Assembly: GCA_029264995.1 (NCBI GenBank)
Contig: JAJUKC010000015.1
Coordinates: 1-40,118 of the forward strand
DNA: 40,118 nucleotides
Source of the DNA: Marinobacter sp.
GTDB lineage: Bacteria > Pseudomonadota > Gammaproteobacteria > Pseudomonadales > Oleiphilaceae
Reading direction: 5' to 3'
Shown here: positions 14,488 to 24,005 of the stretch, piece after piece
Position numbering within the stretch: position 1 is the first letter of the stretch
Layout: each line of letters starts with the position of its first letter
Made by a program: the position numbers and the translations under genes
The notes under the pieces: generated by a model
The model's input: only the letters and a program-made list of their open reading frames with translations
What the model was told of the DNA's origin: nothing
Database searches by the model: none

Positions 14488-17144
14488 CGGGCCCGGACGA
14501 TTGCCTGTGTCCGTGATTTCACATCCAGCTTGGCGTTGATCCTTCGGGCATGGGTTTTCACGGTATGCAGCGAAATGTGCAACTTGTCGGCGATTTCCTG
14601 ATTCGAGAGCCCCTGGGCGATCAATTCGAGAACGCCCTGCTCTCGATCACTGATGGGTTCGGCCAGGGGATCAGCCACCGTTGCCACGGGCTCACAACCA
14701 AACAGCTGCCCAAGCGCTGCGGTAAAGTCTCCGTTATCCAAATGCCGATAGCATTTGTCCATAAGCGGCCCAAGCTCTTTCATCAGCTCTGCGAACGGGC
14801 TGATAAAGTGCTCCCGGCTCGCCTGGGCGACAACAGTCTCCAGCCTCTTCCGGGCTGCCGGCAGGCCCTTCTCGGCTTCCAGCAGAACAGCGTCCAGCAA
14901 ACCTGCGTGCAACTGCAGCCCCCAGGGCATGCTGCCCTCGTATTTCTCTGAGACAGCATCCAGGTGCTCTCGGGCTCTCACCAGATCACCGTTGGCCATA
15001 TCGGCCCTTACCTGAAGGCAATCAAGCAGGCCTGGCATCATCGGGAAGAGCTCTGGTACACAGCCACCTTTGCGGTAAGGTTCCAGCTTGGCGATAGCCT
15101 GCGTCGCGCTTTCCTGTTGGCCTTGGGCCAGCCAACAGCTGGCTTTCAACGCTTCCAGCACGGGCACGTACAGGCTCTCATCCACCTGCCATGTATGCAT
15201 GGTGCGCTCTGCCCGGCCTATCCAGACGAAGGCATCATCCATCCGCCCCTGGGCACGACACATCAGCACTCTCAACGCCATGGCCAGCAGTAACCCCAGA
15301 TCCCGCGTTTGCTCGGCATGGCGGGCACAGTTGACCAACAGTCGATCGGCTTCCGTCAGACGCCCCTGATGCCAGAGTACCAGGACCAGGTTCAGCTGCA
15401 GGCGGGTTTCCCCGATTCGTGCCGGCCGGCTGAGTTCCTGCATGGCCGTATCCAGCCCGGTTCGTAATAGCTGCTCCGCGTGGCGCAGTGCCCCTTTACC
15501 CAATTCAATACGGGCGTGGGCGTAAACGGCCAAGGCCTCGGACCCGGAATCGCCAGCTTCACGGGCCAGCTTGGAGGCGATACGGTTGGCATCCCGTGCC
15601 TCCTGAAAACACCCGGCCGCACAAAGCGCGCTGGAACGAACAATTTGAGTCACCAGCTGCGCCTGGGTCGACATGCTACCCATCGCCAGTGCCTTGTCAG
15701 CCATGGCCAACGCTGGCTGCACAAAACCCTCGCCGCGCAATATAAACGCCTTCAAAGCGTAGATGCGGGCCTCATGCTCTCTCCGGTCCCGGCCATTGAA
15801 GCCTTCAAGAAGTTGCTTTGCCTGCTGGAACTGACCACCAATGGCATGTACCCAGCCATAGACAATACGCAACCGGGCGCTTCGCTCCAGCAAATCTGCC
15901 GGCAGGTTTTTTCTCAAGCTCAGCAAAGAGGCAGTGTCCTGGCCCAGTAACAGCGCCTCGGTACTCTCTGAAGCAATACGCACGACTTCATCGTTATCAC
16001 CAGCCAGAACGGCATACTTCAGTGCCTCCGGAAACTGCTGGCGTTGCTCGAACCATCGGCTGGCCATCAACATGCGGGTTATGTAGCCCCCCATCACCGG
16101 GGTTTGCAGCCAGGCCTGTAGCAATGGATTCAAGCGATACCACCGGCCCCGGCCAGGAACCGCCTTCAAGGGCAGCCCACGGTCGGCAGCCTCGGAGGGC
16201 GGCATCCCCGATTCGGACACGGAGGGCTCGATAGCGAAAAACAACTCATCCGAACAGCTGTCCAGCTCGGCAATCGCCCGCATTGATTTCAACTGAGCGG
16301 ACCCCAGCTGGGCCGCAATACAGTCTTTCAGGAAACGCTCTACCGAAGGGGTTTCGTGCAGGGCACGACGCTCCCCGCCCTGTTTCAGCTCCCGCCGATA
16401 CAATGCCAGTGGCGTTGGCCAACCTTCAGTCAGCCCGAATAAATGATCAATCGCGACGCTGGTAATCAGGCTGTCGGAGCGCGCTTTCGCAAAAAACTCA
16501 AAGGTTTCAGACCGTGAGAACTCCAGGATATCCGGCCCCAGCCTCGTGTACTTGCCATTCAATTCCAGTGTGTGACTCTCAAATGGCACCGGACGCCGAG
16601 AAGCCATAGCAACTGAAAGACCCGAAGGCAGATGGGTGACCAGCTGATGCAATAAGCCACTGACCGCCGGGTTGGTAAGATAATGGACATTGTCGAGGAC
16701 CAGCACTTCTCTGGCCTCGCGGGCCTGCCGACCTCGATTGACCAGAAGCATGGTCATATGATCTTCAAAGGTTCCGCCATTGGGCGGCAGCACCTCTGCC
16801 AGCCCTAACGCTATCGCAAGTATTGACAGAAAACGGGAGGGTGCGTTGTCTCCGGCATTCAGGGAGATCCAGCGAACATTCACATCCGGTGCACTGGCAA
16901 GCGCACTGACCAGCGCGTGGGTTTTGCCATAGCCTCCCGGTGCTTCTAACTGAAGCAACCGCCCCGGCTGCAAGGCCTGGCAGATTATTCGATCCAGATT
17001 CGGCCTTGCCAGGGCATCGTCTGGTACAGAGGGAACCCGCAGCCGGTGCTCCATAAGATCACGCACCAGCTCACCGCTCTGTAGACCACTGTTCGCGGTC
17101 TGGAACTCGTCGTTGGCTGCACAGCCTTCTTTAAAGGATTTCAC
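14469..17144 (-). CDS. MalT-type (LuxR-family) ATP-dependent transcriptional regulator
   Basis: A large 891-residue regulator of the STAND/LAL class. An N-terminal NTPase has Walker A APGGYGKT (68-75) and Walker B VLVLDNVH (147-154), followed by a winged-helix segment. A long helical TPR-like sensor region spans about 370-800. The C-terminal LuxR helix-turn-helix begins [20 protein letters not shown] (from about residue 826) and includes the recognition helix [13 protein letters not shown]. Such proteins usually form ligand-triggered activator oligomers. The GTG at 17144 is used; an ATG 30 codons in (MEHRLRVP) is an alternative because no strong ribosome binding site marks the first. It lies downstream of the DUF1302-DUF1329 genes and probably regulates them, an inference from neighbourhood. 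Confidence 0.92.
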   Translation of the reverse strand: MKSFKEGCAANDEFQTANSGLQSGELVRDLMEHRLRVPSVPDDALARPNLDRIICQALQPGRLLQLEAPGGYGKTHALVSALASAPDVNVRWISLNAGDNAPSRFLSILAIALGLAEVLPPNGGTFEDHMTMLLVNRGRQAREAREVLVLDNVHYLTNPAVSGLLHQLVTHLPSGLSVAMASRRPVPFESHTLELNGKYTRLGPDILEFSRSETFEFFAKARSDSLITSVAIDHLFGLTEGWPTPLALYRRELKQGGERRALHETPSVERFLKDCIAAQLGSAQLKSMRAIAELDSCSDELFFAIEPSVSESGMPPSEAADRGLPLKAVPGRGRWYRLNPLLQAWLQTPVMGGYITRMLMASRWFEQRQQFPEALKYAVLAGDNDEVVRIASESTEALLLGQDTASLLSLRKNLPADLLERSARLRIVYGWVHAIGGQFQQAKQLLEGFNGRDRREHEARIYALKAFILRGEGFVQPALAMADKALAMGSMSTQAQLVTQIVRSSALCAAGCFQEARDANRIASKLAREAGDSGSEALAVYAHARIELGKGALRHAEQLLRTGLDTAMQELSRPARIGETRLQLNLVLVLWHQGRLTEADRLLVNCARHAEQTRDLGLLLAMALRVLMCRAQGRMDDAFVWIGRAERTMHTWQVDESLYVPVLEALKASCWLAQGQQESATQAIAKLEPYRKGGCVPELFPMMPGLLDCLQVRADMANGDLVRAREHLDAVSEKYEGSMPWGLQLHAGLLDAVLLEAEKGLPAARKRLETVVAQASREHFISPFAELMKELGPLMDKCYRHLDNGDFTAALGQLFGCEPVATVADPLAEPISDREQGVLELIAQGLSNQEIADKLHISLHTVKTHARRINAKLDVKSRTQAIVRARELGLL

Positions 17145-17360
17145 GCACTGCCCCGTTTGAAACCGGCCAGACGAACGCCTGAACCGGAAAATAAGAGTCT
17201 TGCTCTTGCCAAAAACGGCATGGCGCCCTGCATGGGGTACGCCTTTAGTATGAGTATTCAGGGAGAGGTTAAACTAAAGCAGGTGCCTGCTGCAAAAATT
17301 TGACGGGGAAAAAAGAGGTTAGAGGCGAATTTTTAACGCGGGAGACAAGATCAAACGGCA
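17145..17360 (-). promoter_or_regulatory. Leader and promoter region of the MalT-like gene
   Basis: This 216-bp gap must hold the promoter of the LuxR-type gene, because a terminator closes the gene upstream. I see no clear -35/-10 pair. Two small inverted repeats stand out: AAGAG-N5-CTCTT (17193-17207) and GCAGG-TG-CCTGC (17279-17290). Either could be an operator or leader hairpin. There is no open reading frame of note. Confidence 0.35.
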
Positions 17361-17391
17361 AAAAAAAGCGAGCCATGGCGGCTCGCTTTTT
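17361..17391 (-). terminator. Intrinsic terminator after the DUF1329 gene
   Basis: GCGAGCC (17368-17374) and GGCTCGC (17380-17386) form a 7-bp GC-rich stem with a 5-nt loop. On the minus strand it is followed by seven Ts (17367 to 17361), and on the plus strand by five Ts, so it may act in both directions. It lies 23 nt after the DUF1329 stop and separates that operon from the LuxR-type gene. Confidence 0.9.
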
Positions 17392-17414
17392 CTAACAGCT
17401 TTGAAGAGCCGCTA

Positions 17415-18776
17415 TTAACGGGTACCAGCGCGACGCAGAGCCGCCGGCGTGTAGTCCCGGGACTGACGCTTCACACCAAAGGTGTAGGGCTGATTTTCCT
17501 TGTTGGTCAGGCCAAGGGCCAGGTAGCGACCGGAAAGCAAATCGTACAGCACTTCAATAGCGTACCAGGGTACGTCCTGATCGTAGAACTGCATTCCGTG
17601 AGCTTCTGCTACGCGCCAGAGCTCACCACGGCCATCGTAGTGATCGATAACCGCCGCCTGCCAGGAGTCCTCATCAATGTAGAAGTCACGCTGGGCGTAG
17701 ACGTGGCGTTCACCGTCTTTCAGAGTCGCACGTACGTGCCACACGCGGTGCAGCTCGTAACGGGTCAGATCCTGATTGATGTGGCCAGGCTTGATAATCT
17801 CATCGTAGCTCAGGCTGCGATCCACCAGCTTGTAGGAGTTGTACGGAATGTACATTTCCTTCTTACCCAGCAGTTCCCAGTTATAGCGATCGGGAGCACC
17901 GTTGTACATGTCTAAGTTGTCAGAGGTACGCATGCCATCGGCCGCGGTACCCGGACCATCGTAGGCAACCTGCGGAGCACGGCGAACTCGACGCTGACCG
18001 GCGTTATAGATCCACGCCCGGCGCGGCTCTTTCACCTGATCAATCGTTTCATGTACCAGCAGTACGTTACCCGCCAGACGTGCTGGCGCAGTAATAGCCT
18101 GCTTGAAGTAGAACAGAACGTTGTCGTCCTCACCCGGCTGATAATCGCTCAGGTAAGTACGCCATGTCAGCTCCTCCTGGAAATTCACCACTGAGTAGTC
18201 GCCGCCGGCCGTCGGGGTAACCTGGCCAACGTTCCGCTGCACCGAACCACCGCGATATCGGGTGATATGGTTCCAGATAGCTTCCAGGCCGTTCTGGGGA
18301 ATCGGGAACGGGGTCGCGCTCTCGTAATTACCCAGACCGTTACCGTTCTGAATCAACTCCACCTTGGTGGCGTTCTCAACGGTCTCATCCATCACTTCCT
18401 TTGGGTAGGCCGCCGTACGATGGGTCGGGTACACCGGAATCTTGTAATCAGAGTATTGACGAATCATCGCCACCTGGCCTGGAGACAGCTTGTCGGCGTA
18501 CTGATCAACATTGCTCTGATCGATAACAAACTCAGGCTGCTCATCAGGGAACGGATTCACATAAATACCGTCGCCTTTGTAACCGGCTGGCGGAGTCGTT
18601 AACCCGCCGGTCCACGCCGGGATGGCGCCACCGTTACCGGACTTCTCTGCACCCATCGGGGTCAGAGTGTCTCCCAGTTTGGCCGCTTCTTCTGCAGAAA
18701 CCGCGCCCCAGGCCTGACCGGTAAAGAGACTTGCAGCCAGTACACCTGTGGCCAGTAGTTTCTTGTTCAGTTTCAT
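17415..18776 (-). CDS. DUF1329 exported protein
   Basis: A 453-residue protein with a clear Sec signal, MKLNKKLLATGVLAASLFTG then QAWGA, and the DUF1329 hallmarks. These are the N-terminal LGDTLTPMGAEKSGNGGAIPAW, the middle RRAWIYNAGQRRVRRAPQVAYD, and the C-terminal RDFYIDEDSWQAAVIDHYDGRGELWRV. DUF1329 proteins are predicted to have a LolB/LolA-like lipid-binding fold and are almost always found beside DUF1302 proteins. Here the gene follows DUF1302 by 33 nt on the same strand and ends at a strong terminator, so the two form an operon. A role in moving a hydrophobic compound at the outer membrane is an inference from family context; the substrate is unknown. Confidence 0.93.
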   Translation of the reverse strand: MKLNKKLLATGVLAASLFTGQAWGAVSAEEAAKLGDTLTPMGAEKSGNGGAIPAWTGGLTTPPAGYKGDGIYVNPFPDEQPEFVIDQSNVDQYADKLSPGQVAMIRQYSDYKIPVYPTHRTAAYPKEVMDETVENATKVELIQNGNGLGNYESATPFPIPQNGLEAIWNHITRYRGGSVQRNVGQVTPTAGGDYSVVNFQEELTWRTYLSDYQPGEDDNVLFYFKQAITAPARLAGNVLLVHETIDQVKEPRRAWIYNAGQRRVRRAPQVAYDGPGTAADGMRTSDNLDMYNGAPDRYNWELLGKKEMYIPYNSYKLVDRSLSYDEIIKPGHINQDLTRYELHRVWHVRATLKDGERHVYAQRDFYIDEDSWQAAVIDHYDGRGELWRVAEAHGMQFYDQDVPWYAIEVLYDLLSGRYLALGLTNKENQPYTFGVKRQSRDYTPAALRRAGTR

Positions 18777-18809
18777 CTAAGTTACCTCGTTGAACGAATT
18801 CGGTCCGGT

Positions 18810-20663
18810 TCAGAATGAGTAGGAAACGCTCGCACTCACGAAATCACGGTCGGTCAACTCGTTATACGGTTTGCCACCGAAAAAGTTTGTGTAGCCGATG
18901 TTGCCTGTGATCTTGTTCTGGTAGACACCAGTCAGCGAGAGACCAATAGACTTGTTACCCTCATTGAACGCGCCTCCTGGCTGCGGTGCATAGCCTTTCA
19001 CATCATGGCTCCAGGCAATCTGCGGTGACAGATTAATACCTGCGACAACGTTCGGATAATCCCAGACGAATCGCGCACGATAGCCCCAGGAGAAGTCGGT
19101 TACAAAACCATCGTTGGTGCAATAGTTAGTGTTGATGTTCGCGGATTCCCCAGACTCACACTGCCCATTGGGCAGAACACCAATACCAAAGGTCCCTGAA
19201 CGGCCATAACGAGCCTCGTCCTTGCCTGGGAGATCGTGCACATAGGTTGCACCGAACTCTGTAATAAACGACAGGCGGCTTGCACCCATGACCTGATCGA
19301 AGAACTTGATCAATGTCATTTGAGCCTGCGATACACCGTAGCGGTCATAGCCTGATACTTCTACGTTATCAGTTGTGCCAAACTCTGCCTGCAACCGCTC
19401 CGCTTCACGCTGATACAGCAAACTGGTATCACGCTGAAGGCCACCATAGATAAGTTCAAAGGCGTTCCACTGAATTGGCAACTTATCCCGATAACTATAT
19501 TCGGCACCAAGGGACCAACCGCCAGGTGTGGTCGTGTTGATACTGATTCCGTAAAGATCAATACCTTCCGGATACTCGATGAAGTAGCTCGGGAAACGCC
19601 CCCCAGCCGCCTGGTTACTGGTAACACCACTGATGTAGGGAAGTCGACTGTTGTACTTGATGTAGTAGAAGCCCAGCTCGGAATCATTAAGTGCAGGTAC
19701 ATACCATCGCAGCGCAACACCAAACTGGTCCTTCGAATCTGCCTCACGATCCCCGAGACGTGGCGCAATGAAACCCTGCTCATAAGCTTGACTGTCTGAC
19801 AACTGACCGGCAAGGAGAATCGGACCACAGCCATCAGCTACGAAATCATTTGTGGAGAAAAAGGTACCGCAGTCATCTATGCGAACCTTTTCCCAGTCCG
19901 TCTGCACAAAAGCCTCAATAGTGACGTTTTCGGTAACGCCCGCAGAAATGTAAAACATCTCAACTGGCAGCAAAGCGTCCTTCAACTCCGCACCTGGCGC
20001 CCTGAAGGCCGGTACATCAATCGGGTTTATCGTATTGATACCACCTTGAATGAAGGTGCTTTCGCCCCAGGATACCACCTGTTTGCCATAGCGGGCGCTA
20101 ACTGGGACATTACCGAAATACCAATCAGAAAACACATAAGCGTCGAGAATCTCACCGCCAGAAGCATTGTCCTGACCATCAGCACTCAGTTGCCGCCGCT
20201 GGCCCACCGGATCAACAGCGCGGTTTTCATCTTTGAGTTCAAAATCATACCAGTAGCGACCACGGAGCAAACCACCAACCCGCGTCAGGAACTGACTATC
20301 TACTGAATAATCGAGAAAAAGTTCGCTGTTACCCTTTACAACTTTGGAGTAGGTGTCACCTTTCTCAAAGTTCAAATTGCCATCATCGTAGTTATTCGTG
20401 GATGCACCGATATTGGAAAATTCGGGATCACCCCCAAACTGGACAGGAGCGTATTCGGGGCCGAGGTTACCCTGAGCAATCAAACGCTTATCTGCATCCT
20501 GGACTCGCCAGCCAATACCCGCACTTAGCGTGGTATTGAACTGAGCCTCAACATCACCCATGTAGAACGAGTATGCTGCTGCCTGGCCGGACACACCGGC
20601 GGCTATGGCTACGGCAAGTGGTAACTTGGTCCAACGCTGCCACGGTTGAGTTTTTCTTGTCAT
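18810..20663 (-). CDS. DUF1302 outer-membrane protein
   Basis: A 617-residue predicted beta-barrel. The signal peptide runs to about residue 30 (LAVAIAAGVSGQAAA then YSF). The mature protein has the DUF1302 start, FNTTLSAGIGWRVQDADKRLI. It continues with long amphipathic strands (SELFLDYSVDSQFLTRVGGL, GVALRWYVPALNDSELGFYY) and ends SVSYSF with the C-terminal Phe needed for barrel assembly. DUF1302 proteins resemble substrate-specific outer-membrane channels and pair with DUF1329, as here. The operon probably starts at 20663 upstream of this gene, where a palindromic operator candidate lies. In pseudomonads similar pairs sit beside MalT/LuxR regulators, as the gene at 14469-17144 does. Confidence 0.92.
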   Translation of the reverse strand: MTRKTQPWQRWTKLPLAVAIAAGVSGQAAAYSFYMGDVEAQFNTTLSAGIGWRVQDADKRLIAQGNLGPEYAPVQFGGDPEFSNIGASTNNYDDGNLNFEKGDTYSKVVKGNSELFLDYSVDSQFLTRVGGLLRGRYWYDFELKDENRAVDPVGQRRQLSADGQDNASGGEILDAYVFSDWYFGNVPVSARYGKQVVSWGESTFIQGGINTINPIDVPAFRAPGAELKDALLPVEMFYISAGVTENVTIEAFVQTDWEKVRIDDCGTFFSTNDFVADGCGPILLAGQLSDSQAYEQGFIAPRLGDREADSKDQFGVALRWYVPALNDSELGFYYIKYNSRLPYISGVTSNQAAGGRFPSYFIEYPEGIDLYGISINTTTPGGWSLGAEYSYRDKLPIQWNAFELIYGGLQRDTSLLYQREAERLQAEFGTTDNVEVSGYDRYGVSQAQMTLIKFFDQVMGASRLSFITEFGATYVHDLPGKDEARYGRSGTFGIGVLPNGQCESGESANINTNYCTNDGFVTDFSWGYRARFVWDYPNVVAGINLSPQIAWSHDVKGYAPQPGGAFNEGNKSIGLSLTGVYQNKITGNIGYTNFFGGKPYNELTDRDFVSASVSYSF

Positions 20664-20756
20664 TGGAAGGCTACTCCGTTGTTGTTCTGAGTCGCTGCTC
20701 GATTGTTCTGGTGTTAGATGTCCTGACGGCTGTACACACAGTGCCGTGATGATTGC

Positions 20757-20794
20757 ACTATAGCTAAGCCTTTCGGGGGCTTTGATCAGTCAAA
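20757..20794 (-). promoter_or_regulatory. Candidate promoter and operator of the DUF1302-DUF1329 operon
   Basis: On the minus strand TATAGT (20762 to 20757) is a good -10 element, but the -35 position (TCAAAG, 20785 to 20780) is poor. Exactly there sits the palindrome TTTGA-TCAG-TCAAA (20781-20794). A weak -35 overlapped by a palindrome is what an activator-dependent promoter looks like. Also in the 218-bp gap: AAGCC/GGCTT (about 20766-20782) and GCACTCC-N20-GGAGTGC (20834-20867), possible weak terminators of the upstream thiolase gene. Confidence 0.4.
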
Positions 20795-20881
20795 AGTATG
20801 ATTTTGCTGTCACTCTCTGTTCAGCCGGGGCTCGCACTCCCTCACTATAGACAAGATTCAGGAGTGCAACCACCTGTCGTC

Positions 20882-22066
20882 TTACAGCATTTCAATCGCC
20901 ATTGCTGTGGCCTCGCCACCGCCGATACACAGTGCAGCGACGCCCTTCTTCTTGCCATAGCGCTTGAGGGCATGCATCAGGGTAACCAGAAGACGGGAAC
21001 CGGTAGATCCAACCGGATGCCCCTGGGCACAGGCGCCACCGTGAATATTGACTTTGTCCGGATCCAGGCCCAGCTCTTTGATAGGCATCATGGCCACCAT
21101 GGCGAAAGCTTCGTTGATCTCGTAAAGGTCGACGTCATCCTTGGTCCAGCCAGTTTTCTCAAAAAGCGTCTGGATCGCGCCCACCGGCGCACAGGTGAAC
21201 TCGCTGGGATGCTGGGACTGGGTGCTATGGGCGACGATCCGCGCCAGGGGCTTGAGGCCACGCTTTTCGGCTTCGGATTCACGCATCAGCACCAGTGCTG
21301 AGGCGCCGTCGGAGATAGACGAAGAGTTGGCTGCGGTTACGGTTCCATCCTTGGCAAAGGCCGGGCGCAGGGTCGGAATTTTTTCGATATTGGCTGCGTG
21401 GGGCTGCTCGTCATCCTCTACGAGAACGTCGCCTTTGCGGGTCTTGACGGTAACCGGGATGATTTCGTCTTTCAGGGCGCCTTCTTCAATGGCTTTCTTG
21501 GCGCGGGTAAGGGACAGAATGGCGTACTCGTCCATTTCTTCCCGGGTATAGCCTTTCTTGTCCGCCATTTCCTGGGCGAAAGATCCCATCAAACGGCCGG
21601 TCTCGGCGTCTTCGAGGCCATCCAGGAACATATGATCCTGGGGCGCCTGCCCTGGCCCCATGCGGTAGCCCTGGCGGGCGCCCAGCAAAATGTGAGGCGC
21701 GTTGGACATACTCTCCATGCCACCGGCTACCATAATGTCGTTTGAGCCGGCTTTGATCAGGTCATGGGCGAACATTGTGGCTTTCATGCCGGAGCCACAA
21801 AGCTTGTTTATGGTGGTGGCGCCGGTGCTGTCTGGCAGTCCCGCCTTGCGCATGGCCTGGCGAGCAGGCCCCTGTTTCAGGCCAGCCGGCAACACGTTAC
21901 CCATAATGACTTCCTGAATATCGGCAGGCTGCAGGCCTGCGCGCTTCACCGCCTCAGCGATGGCAATTGCGCCCAGTTCCGGTGCGGAAACCGGGGCAAG
22001 ACTACCCAGAAAACCACCCATGGGGGTGCGAACACCGCTCACGATGACAACGTTGTCCTGACTCAT
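20882..22066 (-). CDS. Acetyl-CoA C-acetyltransferase (biosynthetic-type thiolase)
   Basis: A cytoplasmic enzyme joining two acetyl-CoA into acetoacetyl-CoA, or the reverse. The 394-residue length is standard. Catalytic residues are in place: nucleophile Cys90 in NKLCGSG, His350 in GHPVGSTG, and Cys380 in CIGGGEATA, plus the NEAFA motif. The start has a GAGAGG ribosome binding site. It follows zapE by 35 nt on the same strand, so zapE-thiolase may be cotranscribed. Possible roles are fatty-acid or amino-acid breakdown, or supply of acetoacetyl-CoA for storage polymers; context does not decide. A longer-chain thiolase specificity is possible but less likely given the thiolase II-like motifs. 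Confidence 0.93.
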   Translation of the reverse strand: MSQDNVVIVSGVRTPMGGFLGSLAPVSAPELGAIAIAEAVKRAGLQPADIQEVIMGNVLPAGLKQGPARQAMRKAGLPDSTGATTINKLCGSGMKATMFAHDLIKAGSNDIMVAGGMESMSNAPHILLGARQGYRMGPGQAPQDHMFLDGLEDAETGRLMGSFAQEMADKKGYTREEMDEYAILSLTRAKKAIEEGALKDEIIPVTVKTRKGDVLVEDDEQPHAANIEKIPTLRPAFAKDGTVTAANSSSISDGASALVLMRESEAEKRGLKPLARIVAHSTQSQHPSEFTCAPVGAIQTLFEKTGWTKDDVDLYEINEAFAMVAMMPIKELGLDPDKVNIHGGACAQGHPVGSTGSRLLVTLMHALKRYGKKKGVAALCIGGGEATAMAIEML

Positions 22067-22101
22067 GCTGTGACCTCTCTTTTGGTTCTTTATGATTCTG
22101 G

Positions 22102-23235
22102 TTATGGTTTGTGTGGCACTTCGAGATACTCCCGGGATTGCATCTCCAGCAACCGGGATTCCGTGCGCTCGAATTCAAAGCTCAGGCGCCCGCCCGAATA
22201 GAGCTCGGTGATGGGCGCCGCAGCGGAGATAATGACCTTGACGTTACGGTCGTAGAACTCATCGATCATGTTGATAAAACGGCGCGCCTGGTCGTCCTTG
22301 TCGCCGCCAAGCACGGGTACATTGCTGACGATAATGGCGTGAAACTGGCGCGCCATTTCGATGTAATCGTTCTGGCTCCGCGGGCCGTCACACACGTCTT
22401 TGAAGTCAAACCAGACCACATCGTCTGCGTGGGCCTGGGCGGGAATCTTACGACCGTTTATTTCCATGGTTTTACTGTGCTTCGCCGCTTCCACGGCCAG
22501 GGCGTCAAAACTGTTACGCAAGCTGATATCTGCCTCATCATCCAGCGGACAGTGATAAAGCTCTGCCTGCTCCAGGGTGCGGAGACGATAGTCCACGCCG
22601 CCATCCACGTTCACTACATCAGTGTACTTCTTTACCAGCTCAATGGCAGGCAGGAACCGGGCGCGCTGGAGGCCATCTTTATACAGGCCATCCGGGACGA
22701 TATTGGACGTACACACCAAGGTAACCCCACGACCAAAAAGACCATCCATCAGCGTGGCGAGGATCATGGCATCGCCGATATCGGAAACAAAGAACTCGTC
22801 GAAACAGATGACACGGGTTTCGTCCGCAAACTTTTTAGCCACCATTTCAAGGGGGTTTTTCTCCCCCTTCAAAGCCTTCAGTTCGTTGTGAACACGCTGC
22901 ATAAAGCGGTGAAAATGCACCCGCATCTTGCGTTCGAACGGCAGCGACTCAAAAAAGGTGTCCATCAGATAGGTTTTACCCCGGCCAACGCCGCCCCAGA
23001 AATACAGCCCTTTAACCGGCTCTTCCCGGCCCTTCTTGAGTTTGCGGCGCAGTTTGGCCAACCCTTTGTTGCGCTCGTTTTCAGCCTCCACCAATTTATC
23101 GTACAGTGCCTGCAGGCGTTGAACTGCATCTACCTGGGCGGGGTCCTTGTGAAAATCCGGGCGTTCAAGATCCTTTTGGTAACGCTCCCAAGGGGTCAGG
23201 TTCGCAACGGTATCGGAGGACGTAGCTGCAGTCAT
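22102..23235 (-). CDS. zapE: Cell division ATPase ZapE (AFG1 family)
   Basis: A 377-residue AFG1-type AAA ATPase that in E. coli acts on FtsZ rings during constriction. Walker A GGVGRGKT is at 81-88, Walker B VICFDEFF at about 142-149 and sensor motif VCTSN near 174-178. The typical N-terminal TPWERYQKDL and C-terminal RRFINMIDEFYDRNVKVIIS are present. AGGAAG lies 4 nt upstream of the ATG. It is divergent from zapG (yhcB), another division-linked gene, across a 200-bp gap, and it is followed by the thiolase gene. Confidence 0.95.
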   Translation of the reverse strand: MTAATSSDTVANLTPWERYQKDLERPDFHKDPAQVDAVQRLQALYDKLVEAENERNKGLAKLRRKLKKGREEPVKGLYFWGGVGRGKTYLMDTFFESLPFERKMRVHFHRFMQRVHNELKALKGEKNPLEMVAKKFADETRVICFDEFFVSDIGDAMILATLMDGLFGRGVTLVCTSNIVPDGLYKDGLQRARFLPAIELVKKYTDVVNVDGGVDYRLRTLEQAELYHCPLDDEADISLRNSFDALAVEAAKHSKTMEINGRKIPAQAHADDVVWFDFKDVCDGPRSQNDYIEMARQFHAIIVSNVPVLGGDKDDQARRFINMIDEFYDRNVKVIISAAAPITELYSGGRLSFEFERTESRLLEMQSREYLEVPHKP

Positions 23236-23435
23236 CAGGCTTCCTGAATAGTTGAGTCGAGTGAAAAATCGGCGCGGTATTGTCGCCTATTTCGCGCTTT
23301 TTCGCCACGCCGGGCGGCTCTCGGGGCAATACGACGATTGGCTCAGTGTTTCAGCATGGGCTCAACCGGTTTGGGGCGTTATACTCCGTTTACGGGGATT
23401 GGCTCACTTCCAGGCAATATAAGGACGATTTTCAT

Positions 23436-23873
23436 ATGACAAACCTGATTCTGGCGGCAGTTGCCGCGTTGGTAGTTGGCATTGTCATCGGGATTCTGGT
23501 TGGCCGTTCTGGCCAGGGAGCAACGTTGCGGCAGCGCCGGGCGGAGCAGCAGATTGAAGAGCTGCGCAGCGAGTTTACGCGCTATCAGGCCCAGGTGAAC
23601 GAACACTTTATGGAATCTGCGCATCTGTTGCGCCGGTTCAACGACGCCTACCGGGATGTGAACCAGCATATGGCTCGCGGCGCCAACCGTCTGTGCAATG
23701 ACGAAGACTGGATGGAAGAGCTGGACCAGGAATCCAAGGGCAGGCTGGAGCATGGCAGTGATGGCGAGCCTTCAGAACCTCCCAGGGATTATGCACCCAA
23801 GGCTGATCCTGAAGCCAAGGGCACGCTGGCCGAAGACTATGGCCTGGACAAGGGCGAGCAACGCCCGGCTTGA
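23436..23873 (+). CDS. zapG: ZapG/YhcB (DUF1043) membrane-anchored envelope protein
   Basis: A 145-residue inner-membrane protein with one N-terminal transmembrane helix (about 3-22, LILAAVAALVVGIVIGILVG) and a cytoplasmic coiled coil. The DUF1043 core follows: QQIEELRSEFTRYQAQVNEH then FMESAHLLRRFNDAYRDVNQ. The tail from about 95 is acidic and disordered. E. coli YhcB links cell division, envelope synthesis and cell width. ATG at 23436 is chosen because AAGGA lies 10 nt upstream and the membrane helix starts at once; the open frame extends to 23280 without support. A -10-like TATACT is at 23380-23385 in the zapE/zapG gap. The gene ends just before the inverted-repeat element. Confidence 0.9.
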   Translation: MTNLILAAVAALVVGIVIGILVGRSGQGATLRQRRAEQQIEELRSEFTRYQAQVNEHFMESAHLLRRFNDAYRDVNQHMARGANRLCNDEDWMEELDQESKGRLEHGSDGEPSEPPRDYAPKADPEAKGTLAEDYGLDKGEQRPA

Positions 23874-23894
23874 TTCTCCACCAGAGTGGTACCA

Positions 23895-24005
23895 GGCGTA
23901 GTCAGGGGAGAGCTTCCCAAAACCTTGTGGAGCCATGGATGGCGGAACAGAGCGTACAGGGAAGCATTCACAGCGTGTTTTGGGAAGCTCTCCCCTGACT
24001 ACGCC
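23895..24005. repeat. 111-bp element with perfect 29-bp inverted arms
   Basis: GGCGTAGTCAGGGGAGAGCT and the 9 bases after it (23895-23923) are repeated as an exact reverse complement at 23977-24005. The 53-nt centre contains the small palindrome GCCAT-GG-ATGGC and the stretch GAGCGTACAGGGAAGCATTC. It lies between the convergent genes zapG and the Nif3-family gene and leaves about 20-30 nt on each side. From memory, very similar sequences recur between genes in Marinobacter-like genomes, so I read it as a dispersed intergenic repeat, possibly a MITE-like unit, that now can act as a bidirectional terminator. No second copy is in this window and no target duplication is clear. Confidence 0.85.

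Noticed and set aside
22111..23247. 378-residue open frame on the plus strand opposite zapE
   Set aside because: Mirror frame of a conserved gene with no ribosome binding site or recognisable motif.
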